64,000 nucleotides of DNA. It comes from CAVOEB01 sp965249645 (lineage in GTDB: Bacteria > Pseudomonadota > Alphaproteobacteria > UBA828 > JAPUJA01). Every line of letters begins with the position of its first letter. Position 1 is the first letter of the stretch. This document shows, piece by piece, positions 27,463 to 34,160 of the stretch. The stretch spans positions 124,001 to 188,000 of the forward strand of contig CBDFML010000007.1 of NCBI GenBank assembly GCA_965249645.1, read 5' to 3'. Made by a program: the position numbers and the translations under genes. Under the pieces are notes generated by a model. It was given only the letters and a program-made list of their open reading frames with translations. It was not told the DNA's origin and made no database searches.

Positions 27463-27899
27463 GCCGGGGGCTCCGGGGGATGCTCGTCGTCCCGGGGCAG
27501 ATCGTCGGCGATCTCCTCCCACGGTGCCTTCGACGCCACGAATATATGGCGCTCGCTCCCCTTTGAGGCGCCCGGTGCCAGCCCGGCGTCGAGCGTGCCC
27601 GTGGTGACCGAGATGATGTCCGGGCGCGCGACGCGTTCGAAGAACAGCTGCGAGCCGCAGCGCGAGCAGAACGAGCGGCGAATTCCGGGCGAACTCTCAT
27701 AGCCGCGCAGCTCGTCCGTGCCCGATTCCAGCGTGAAGCGATCCTTTGCAAACCGCGAATGGCTGGCGAACAGCGCGCCGTGACCCTTGCGGCACATCTC
27801 GCAATGGCAATGCAGCGTGCGAACCGCAGGGCCCTCGAGGCGGTAGCGCACCGCTCGGCATTCGCACCCACCGGTCAATTCCATGGTTGTCTCGGCCAT
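27459..27899 (-). CDS. GFA domain protein (array member 1, promoter-proximal)
   Basis: The product (146 aa) has GGCECRAVRYRL, LHCHCEMCRKGHGALFASHS and FCSRCGSQLFFER. The ATG at 27899 follows GGGGAGAG at good spacing. It is the first gene of the array and is preceded by a 340-base stretch and a likely promoter near 28264-28292. Confidence 0.9.
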   Translation of the reverse strand: MAETTMELTGGCECRAVRYRLEGPAVRTLHCHCEMCRKGHGALFASHSRFAKDRFTLESGTDELRGYESSPGIRRSFCSRCGSQLFFERVARPDIISVTTGTLDAGLAPGASKGSERHIFVASKAPWEEIADDLPRDDEHPPEPPA

Positions 27900-28240
27900 C
27901 GATCTCTCCCCGCGCGCCTTTCCGGCGCCGTTGCGAGACAGCTTGGCCCGCCGCCGCACCCTTTGGCAAGCGTTGCAGGGTTGGGCGCGGCTTGAGCACG
28001 GGGTCGAGGCGGGTTTGGGCGGGCCCCGGCGCGGGAGCCGGGGTTTCCTCGGGCGACGCGAAGCGCGCAGTAACACCCCTTCGTGTGGGGAACCGCCCGT
28101 CTGGAACGGAAACCGTCGCAGCAAGGGGCCGAACCGGGCCGGCACGCGATGTGCCCGGTTGCGGCGGGGGAACTGCACCGGAGCCCGCCGGATTTGCACG
28201 ACGCTCGCCGGACCATCGATCCGTGGGGAGCTGGAGCGTT
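27900..28240. other. leader-like stretch upstream of the GFA array
   Basis: This 341-base, very GC-rich stretch separates the first GFA gene from the palindrome and promoter. Open frames on both strands are Arg- and Pro-rich and look non-coding. Short stems are visible (for example CCCC/GGGG near 28076-28090), and part of the minus strand is vaguely like a cobalamin riboswitch core, but the full motif is not there. It would be a long 5' leader if the promoter serves the array. Confidence 0.45.
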
Positions 28241-28259
28241 AATGCAAATCATTTGCATT
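28241..28259. promoter_or_regulatory. 19-bp perfect palindrome, Fur-family-like operator
   Basis: AATGCAAATCATTTGCATT is a perfect inverted repeat of nine-base arms around one central base. The TGCAAAT-N-ATTTGCA core has the 7-1-7 layout of Fur-family operators. It lies where the start site of the minus-strand promoter at 28264-28292 would fall, a position expected for a repressor. Confidence 0.6.
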
Positions 28260-28263
28260 CGCA

Positions 28264-28292
28264 GATATAGAAGTCACCCCGCCTTGGGTCAA
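28264..28292 (-). promoter_or_regulatory. predicted sigma-70-type promoter toward the GFA array
   Basis: On the minus strand TTGACC (28292-28287), a 17-base spacer and TATATC (28269-28264) form a good housekeeping-type promoter. It points to the GFA array. The -35 box lies within a perfect inverted repeat and the start site within the 19-bp palindrome. Confidence 0.55.
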
Positions 28293-28308
28293 GACTTTAT
28301 TGACCCAA
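28284..28308. promoter_or_regulatory. perfect inverted repeat overlapping the -35 box
   Basis: TTGGGTCAA, a seven-base loop and TTGACCCAA form a perfect nine-base inverted repeat. No T-run follows on either strand, so an operator is more likely than a terminator for dnaE2, which ends at 28422. Confidence 0.5.
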
Positions 28309-28421
28309 ATTCACTCGAATTCTTACAAACCCGCGCCAGTCGCGGACGCGGCCAATCATTATTGTCTGGGGGCCGCCGCTTATGCGGCGTGAGCCTGCGC
28401 GGCGCTTGAGCGCGTAATAGT

Positions 28422-31400
28422 TTATCGAAAGCTTCGTGCCGGGAAGTGGCTCGCCTCGACGTCGCGCGCCGCTCCGGGCGCAAGGCCCGCGCCTGCGGGG
28501 CGGAGCGCACGCAGGCGCTCGCTCAAATCCTCGAGCCGGTCGGCCACCAGGTGAATCACCCGGCCCTCGATCTGCAACCGCCCCGTGGCGCGGAGCAGCG
28601 GCGCGCCCAGCACCGCCGCCCGGAAGCGCTCGAAGACGCGCTGCCAGACGACGATATTGGCCACCCCTGTCTCGTCTTCGAGGGTCACGAAGATCACCCC
28701 GCTCGCGCTGTCGGGCCGCTGGCGGCAGATTACCAGCCCGGCGACGCTCACTCGCGCCCCGTCGGCCAGGCTTGCCAACCGGTTGCACGGCGCCGTCCGT
28801 TCCGTGGCCAGCCGGCTGCGCAACAGGGCCAGCGGGTGATCCTTGAGTGAAAGCCGCAGGTTCGCATAATCCTCCATCACCGCTTCGCCCAGGCCCATCG
28901 CCGGCAGCCGCGCGGGCGCCTCGGGCGGGGCCTCGCTCGAGCCCCCGGGGCCTTGAGCGAAGAGCGGCGCGGGCGCCGGTCCCAGCCCGCACACCGCCCA
29001 CAGCCCGGCGCGCCGGGCAAGCTGCATCGAGCCGAACCCGTCGGCGCGGGCGAGCCGGTCGAGCGCCGCTCCGGCGAGCCCGCTGCGTGCGCGCAGGCTC
29101 GCGGGCGTGGCAAAGGCGCCGCCCGCCTTGCGTGCCGCCACGAGCCGGATTGCGTCCTCCTCGCGAAAGCCCCGGATCTGGCGAAGACCGAGACGCAGCA
29201 CAGGCCCCCTCTGGCCCCAGTCTGCCGGGCCATCTTCCCTGTCTCCCTCGCCCGCGCCGCACGGCTCTTCTCCGGCAGGCTCCAGGGTGCAATCCCACTC
29301 GCTGTGATTGACGTCGACCGGGCGCAGGCGCACCCCGTGGGCCGCGGCGTCGCGCAGAATCTGGGCCGGAGCGTAGAACCCCATGGGCTGGCTGTTGAGC
29401 AGCGCGCAGGCGAACGCCGCCGGAGTGTGGCGCTTGAGCCAGGCCGAGACATAAACCAGCAGCGCAAAACTTGCCGCGTGGGATTCGGGAAAACCGTATT
29501 CGCCGAAGCCTTCGATCTGCTTGAAACAACGCACCGCGAACTCGGGGTCGTAGCCCCGCGCCGTCATGCCGCCGACGAACTTGTCGCGAAACCCACCGAT
29601 CCGCCCGGTATGCCGAAACGTCGCCATGGCGCGGCGTAAGCCATCGGCCTCCTCGGCCGAAAAGCCCGCGGCCACCATGGCGATACGCATCGCCTGCTCC
29701 TGGAAGAGCGGCACGCCCAACGTCTTGCCCAGCGCCTCTTCGAGCTCCACTGACGGAAACTCGACCGCCTCCTCGCCCGCGCGGCGGCGCAGGTATGGAT
29801 GCACCATGTCGCCCTGGATCGGTCCCGGGCGCACGATCGCCACCTCGATGACGAGGTCGTAGAAACTGCGCGGCTTGAGCCGGGGCAACATGCTCATCTG
29901 GGCACGGCTTTCGATCTGGAAAACCCCGATCGAATCCGCGTCGCACAGCATGTCGTAGACCTCCGCATCCTCCGCCGGCACCGAGGCCAGCGTCAACGCG
30001 CGGCCCTCATGGGCCTCGATCAACGCAAAGCATTTTCGGATGCAACTCAACATGCCGAGCCCGAGCAGATCGATCTTGAGGATGCCCAGCGCGTCGAGAT
30101 CGTCCTTGTCCCATTCCAGCGTGGTGCGCCCGTCCATCGCCGCGTTGGCGATGGGCGAGAGCGCCGAGAGCGGCCCGTCGGTAATCACGAAACCGCCGAC
30201 ATGCTGCGAAAGATGACGCGGAAAGCCGATCAACTCGCGCGACAGCTCCAGCACCAGGGCGAGGCGCCGGTCGCCCGGATCGAGGCCGCGCTCGATGAGG
30301 TGTTCCGCTTGAACCCCCTCGCCGCTCCGCCCCCACACCGTCCGGGCCAGCACGCCCAGCGTGTCCGCCGACAGGCCGAACGCCTTGCCCACCTCGCGCA
30401 CCGCGCTTTTCGAACGGTAGCGGATCACCGTCGCCGCCAGCCCGGCGCGCTCGCGGCCGTATTTCTCATAGACGTACTGGATCACCTCTTCGCGCCGCTC
30501 GTGCTCGAAATCGACGTCGATATCGGGTGGCTCGCCCCGCGCGGCGCTGACGAAGCGCTCGAACAAAAGGTCGATCCGATCCGGATCCACCGCCGTAATC
30601 CCGAGGCAGTAGCAGACCGCCGAATTGGCCGCCGAGCCGCGCCCCTGGCAGAGGATGCCGCGCGAGCGCGCGAAGCGGACGATGTCGTGCACCGTGAGAA
30701 AATATGGCGCGTAACCGAGCTGACCGATCAGCGCCAGCTCGTGCTCGATCTGGGCCGACACCTTGGCGGGCAGGCCTGCGGGATAGCGCGTCGCCACCCC
30801 CGCCCGGGTCAGGCGGACCAGCTCGTCCTGGGGCGTGCGCCCGTCCGCCGCCAGCTCCGCCGGATAGTCGTAGCAAAGCTCGTCGAGCGAGAAGTCGATC
30901 CGCCCGGCGATCTCCACCGTGCGCGCCACCGCGTCCGGATGGGCCGCGAACAGCCGGGCCATCTCGCCCGCCGGTTTCAGGTGACGCTCCGCGTTGGCGA
31001 ACAGGCGAAACCCCGCGTCGTCGAGGGTGCAGTGCTCACGGATGCAGGTCAGCACGTCCTGGAGCGCGCGGCGTCCGGGATCATGGGCATGGACGTCGTT
31101 GCCCGCCACCAGCGGCACGCCCACCACCTCGGCCAGCCCCGCCAGCGCGGCGATGCGGCGCGCATCGTCGCCCCGGCTCAAATGCTGGACGGCAAGGAAG
31201 CAGGAGCCCGCGAAGCGTTGCGCGAGACGCGCGAGCGCGCGGGCGAAGCGCTCGTCGGGCAAGCGAGGCGTTTCCGGCGCCAGGACGACGACGATCTGCC
31301 CGTCGCCGAATTCGTCGAGGTCGTCAGGATCGAGCCGGCACTCGCCCTTGGGCGCGCGGCGCTTGCCCCGGGTCAAGAGCTGCGAGAGCCGGCCATAGGC

Positions 31401-31652
31401 CGCTCGGTCGGTGGGCAGGCACAGCACGCTGGGCCCAATGGTAAAATCGAGCCGCGCGCCGATCAGCAGCCGCACTCCTGCCGCCTTGGCCGCCCGATGG
31501 GCGCGCACCACGCCCGCGAGGCTGTTGCGATCGGTGATCGCGATCGCCGCCAGGCCCAGCTCGGCGGCGCGCGCCACCAGCTCCTCGGGGTGCGAGGCGC
31601 CGCGCAGGAAGCTGAAATTGCTGGTGACCTGAAGCTCGGCGTAGCCGGTCAC
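28422..31652 (-). CDS. dnaE2: error-prone DNA polymerase DnaE2
   Basis: The product (1076 aa) is a C-family polymerase alpha subunit of the SOS mutasome. It has the PHP domain at the start (YAELQVTSNFSFLRGASHPEELV), the palm with the catalytic Asp pair in PDIDVDFEHERREE, the finger and HhH regions, and an OB fold near the C-terminus. A GTG at 31652 overlaps the imuB stop by four bases and gives the family N-terminus; the longer frame is spacer. It performs translesion synthesis with ImuA and ImuB and should be induced through the LexA site at 34108-34133. Confidence 0.95.
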   Translation of the reverse strand: MTGYAELQVTSNFSFLRGASHPEELVARAAELGLAAIAITDRNSLAGVVRAHRAAKAAGVRLLIGARLDFTIGPSVLCLPTDRAAYGRLSQLLTRGKRRAPKGECRLDPDDLDEFGDGQIVVVLAPETPRLPDERFARALARLAQRFAGSCFLAVQHLSRGDDARRIAALAGLAEVVGVPLVAGNDVHAHDPGRRALQDVLTCIREHCTLDDAGFRLFANAERHLKPAGEMARLFAAHPDAVARTVEIAGRIDFSLDELCYDYPAELAADGRTPQDELVRLTRAGVATRYPAGLPAKVSAQIEHELALIGQLGYAPYFLTVHDIVRFARSRGILCQGRGSAANSAVCYCLGITAVDPDRIDLLFERFVSAARGEPPDIDVDFEHERREEVIQYVYEKYGRERAGLAATVIRYRSKSAVREVGKAFGLSADTLGVLARTVWGRSGEGVQAEHLIERGLDPGDRRLALVLELSRELIGFPRHLSQHVGGFVITDGPLSALSPIANAAMDGRTTLEWDKDDLDALGILKIDLLGLGMLSCIRKCFALIEAHEGRALTLASVPAEDAEVYDMLCDADSIGVFQIESRAQMSMLPRLKPRSFYDLVIEVAIVRPGPIQGDMVHPYLRRRAGEEAVEFPSVELEEALGKTLGVPLFQEQAMRIAMVAAGFSAEEADGLRRAMATFRHTGRIGGFRDKFVGGMTARGYDPEFAVRCFKQIEGFGEYGFPESHAASFALLVYVSAWLKRHTPAAFACALLNSQPMGFYAPAQILRDAAAHGVRLRPVDVNHSEWDCTLEPAGEEPCGAGEGDREDGPADWGQRGPVLRLGLRQIRGFREEDAIRLVAARKAGGAFATPASLRARSGLAGAALDRLARADGFGSMQLARRAGLWAVCGLGPAPAPLFAQGPGGSSEAPPEAPARLPAMGLGEAVMEDYANLRLSLKDHPLALLRSRLATERTAPCNRLASLADGARVSVAGLVICRQRPDSASGVIFVTLEDETGVANIVVWQRVFERFRAAVLGAPLLRATGRLQIEGRVIHLVADRLEDLSERLRALRPAGAGLAPGAARDVEASHFPARSFR

Positions 31653-33265
31653 GCAAACACGCCGTGCAGGTACCAGGCGGGCGCCATGCCCGGCCGGGCG
31701 GCACGGTCGCGATAGACCCAGTAGCGCCGCCCTTCGCTGTCTTCGAGGCGGTAATAATCGCGCGGGCTCGCACTGCGCGCCCGGGCCGAGCGCCACCATT
31801 CCGGCGCGATCCGCTCCGGCCCGTCCGCGCGCACGATGCGGTGCAGGGTGCGGCGGCGGCGAAACAGAACGGGCGGCGCATCGGGCATCTCGGCAACCGC
31901 CTCGATGGGTTCGGGCCGGGCCAGCAGGCGCAGCGGGCGTTCCGCCGCCGGGCGCCCCATTACGGCCTCGACCGCAGCCACCGCCGCGCCGTCGCCCGAT
32001 CCACCCCCGAAGGCGGGGCAGAGCGCGGCGGCGCGCTCGGGCACATGGCTTTCACGCAGGCTCAAGCGCAGCACGTTATCCGGGCCCAGCCGGTTGTCCA
32101 AGCGGTCGACCAGCCGGGCCATCTCGCCCGCCTCCGCCGTTTCCGTCACACCGCCCCCTCTTTCCCGGCACGGCGCCTCGGCACGGGCCGGGCTCTCTTC
32201 TCCCGAGAGGCGGGCCGACAAGTCGAGGATAAGCTGGCCGTCGGCCAGGGATTCGGCGGCGGCGAGCAGGCTGAGCGCGTCGGCGCCAAACCCGGCATCG
32301 AGGCTTTCCAGCCGCTCGTCGAGCAACCTCATCAGGTGTTCGGGCTCCCGCGAGGGCCGGCTCGTGCCGAGCGCGGTGCGCGCCACCGTGCCGTCGACCC
32401 GATAGAGCGCGAGGGTAAGGCGCCGCGCGCCCCGCCCGTCGGCCGCAAGCCGCACGCAGATCTCCTCGACCAGGCGGCGGCTTGCCTCACGGATGGCGTC
32501 GGGCCCGCCGATCGGCTCGGCAAAGGCCAGGCGCGCGTGATAGGGCGCCGCCGGGCGGCGTGGCGAAATCGGCTCGGGTTCGCGGCCCAACGCCTGGTCG
32601 AGGCGCCTCAGCACGCCCGCATCGAAGCGCCGGGCGAGCGCACCGCGCTCCAGCGCCTCGAGGTCGCCGACAGTGCGCAGGCCCAACCGGACGGCGCACG
32701 CGCAGGTCTCCGCATCGAGGCGCAGCGCCGGGCTCGGCAGGGGAGCCAGCGCGCGTTCTGCACCGCCGGGGGCGACGATGCGCTCTTCGGCAAAGCGCGC
32801 CATCGCCCAGGCCGCACCCGGCGTGTCCGCCAGCGCGGGCCGCGCGGCAAACCCCAGCACCTCCACGCGCACCGCAAGATCGTCTAGCAACGCCGCTTCG
32901 CCGTCGAACAGGTGGGCGCAGCCGGTCACGTCGAGCCACACCCCATCGGCGCCGTCGACCGCCGTCCAGGGCGAATAGCGCCCGCACCAGTCGGCGAGGC
33001 GCACCACCGCCTTGGCGTCGCCCATGGGGTCCGCCTCGCACAGCTCGAGCGCGGGCAGCCGGGCCTTGGCATCGGCCAGCGCCAGGCCACGGGCCAGTCC
33101 CTGCGCGCGCGCGGCGCGGTTGATTGCGGCAAGCCGCGGGCCCGTCGGGCCGATCTCGACAGTTGCAAACGGTCGCGCGCGCCACTCAGACGGCGAGACG
33201 CCGAGGCGCAGGCTCAGCCGGTCGGTCGCAAAACGGGGCAGCCAAAGAGAAATCACGCGTTTCAT
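31649..33265 (-). CDS. imuB: Y-family polymerase-like protein ImuB
   Basis: The product (538 aa) begins MKRVISLWLPRFATDRL, the classic ImuB start, followed by a Y-family fold that lacks most catalytic acidic residues (the usual case: ImuB is a non-catalytic adaptor that binds the beta clamp). TAVDGADGVWLDVTGCAHLF is the relic palm. It overlaps imuA by about 80 bases and dnaE2 by four, so the three are translated from one mRNA. Confidence 0.93.
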   Translation of the reverse strand: MKRVISLWLPRFATDRLSLRLGVSPSEWRARPFATVEIGPTGPRLAAINRAARAQGLARGLALADAKARLPALELCEADPMGDAKAVVRLADWCGRYSPWTAVDGADGVWLDVTGCAHLFDGEAALLDDLAVRVEVLGFAARPALADTPGAAWAMARFAEERIVAPGGAERALAPLPSPALRLDAETCACAVRLGLRTVGDLEALERGALARRFDAGVLRRLDQALGREPEPISPRRPAAPYHARLAFAEPIGGPDAIREASRRLVEEICVRLAADGRGARRLTLALYRVDGTVARTALGTSRPSREPEHLMRLLDERLESLDAGFGADALSLLAAAESLADGQLILDLSARLSGEESPARAEAPCRERGGGVTETAEAGEMARLVDRLDNRLGPDNVLRLSLRESHVPERAAALCPAFGGGSGDGAAVAAVEAVMGRPAAERPLRLLARPEPIEAVAEMPDAPPVLFRRRRTLHRIVRADGPERIAPEWWRSARARSASPRDYYRLEDSEGRRYWVYRDRAARPGMAPAWYLHGVFA

Positions 33266-34067
33266 GACACCATTCCATAAACCAGACATTGGGCGATCCG
33301 CCGCGCGCACGCAGCAGCTCAGCGCGCCAGCGCGGCCGTTCCACCGGGGACGACGACGGCGAAGACGCCGCCTCGCCGGGCAGGGCCGCCAGCCGCCAGC
33401 GGGTGAGCGCGATGCCCGGTTCGCGCCGGGCCCCGGGCGTGCGCAACAAAAAGCCCGGCACACTCCGATTCTCGGCCGCCAGTTGCAGACGCCGCGCTTT
33501 GCTAAGCCCGAGCTTGCGCGGCTCGCCCACCACCGCCGCCAAGCGGCCGCAGCGCAGGCCCTCCTGCATTGCCCAGAGCACATCGTCGTCGTTTCGTGCG
33601 CGCACCAGGATCAGCCGGTCGAGCGCCAGTCCGAAGCCGGCGAGACCGGGGGCGTAGAGTTCGCCCCTGCCCGCGGTAGAGCCGCGTTGGCACCACAGCA
33701 CCGTGCCTCCGGCTGCGCTCAAACGGGCAAGCAGGGCGGCGCAGAAGCCCAGCGCGGCGCCGCCGCCGGCGCTGTCCTCCGCTTCGATGATTTCGTGCAC
33801 GCCGCCCAGCGCCAGGCCGCCCCAGGGCAACCCGTTATCGATCGCCGGCACGCCGAAGCAGAGCCGCCGCACCGCCCCGTTCTCGCCTTCGAGCGCCGGC
33901 GTCTCGAGCGCCCGGATACGCCGGCGCAGGGCCGAAAGCCGCACGGGGCGAAGAGCCTCCGGGGTGTCGGCGGCGGTGCGATCCCCAGCCCGCGTCTCGT
34001 CCGCGACCGGCTCAGGTAAATCGGCGGTTTTTTCAATTATTTCAGATTCTTCGAACAAAGTTCTCAT
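33186..34067 (-). CDS. imuA: RecA-like mutasome protein ImuA
   Basis: The product (293 aa from the ATG at 34067) is the ImuA protein of the imuA-imuB-dnaE2 cassette. The core FGVPAIDNGLPWGGLALGGVHEI is followed by a RecA-like ATPase region. An ATG at 34106 in the same frame is only two bases from the LexA site and would leave no leader, so 34067 is preferred. The 3' end overlaps imuB by 80 bases. Confidence 0.88.
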   Translation of the reverse strand: MRTLFEESEIIEKTADLPEPVADETRAGDRTAADTPEALRPVRLSALRRRIRALETPALEGENGAVRRLCFGVPAIDNGLPWGGLALGGVHEIIEAEDSAGGGAALGFCAALLARLSAAGGTVLWCQRGSTAGRGELYAPGLAGFGLALDRLILVRARNDDDVLWAMQEGLRCGRLAAVVGEPRKLGLSKARRLQLAAENRSVPGFLLRTPGARREPGIALTRWRLAALPGEAASSPSSSPVERPRWRAELLRARGGSPNVWFMEWCHETRDFSLAAPFCDRPAEPAPRRLAV

Positions 34068-34107
34068 AATATACCCGACCCTCTCCCGGGCTTCGTACCG
34101 TGACATT

Positions 34108-34133
34108 GTTCCTATTTTGTTCTAATACGGAAC
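34108..34133. promoter_or_regulatory. LexA (SOS) box of the alphaproteobacterial type
   Basis: GTTC-N7-GTTC (34108-34122) is the direct-repeat LexA site known from alphaproteobacteria. A third half-site in opposite orientation follows at the same spacing (GTTC-N7-GAAC to 34133). The position directly upstream of imuA fits SOS control of the cassette. Confidence 0.85.
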
Positions 34134-34160
34134 ATGCCGGGAGTCAAGCGCCAAACGCGT

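Larger units (their letters stand above)
23625..27899 (-). repeat. tandem array of nine GFA-family loci
   Basis: Nine consecutive same-strand loci encode ten GFA domains (one locus has two fused domains, one is broken). Several overlap by four bases (ATGA: 25291-25294, 27034-27037, 27459-27462), so they form one transcription unit read from 27899 toward 23625. Each intact domain has a CxCG, a CHCxMCRK(x)HG and an FCxxCGxxL cluster. Confidence 0.9.

Noticed and set aside
28141..28200. A cobalamin-riboswitch-like core (CCGGTGC...CCCGCCGCAAC, minus strand) upstream of the GFA array
   Set aside because: The required downstream CAGGA-ACC box and the paired stems were not found, and no B12 gene follows.
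27875..28258. A 127-codon minus-strand frame starting inside the palindrome
   Set aside because: The product is Arg/Pro/Cys-rich with no homology signature or ribosome site, and it runs into the first GFA gene.
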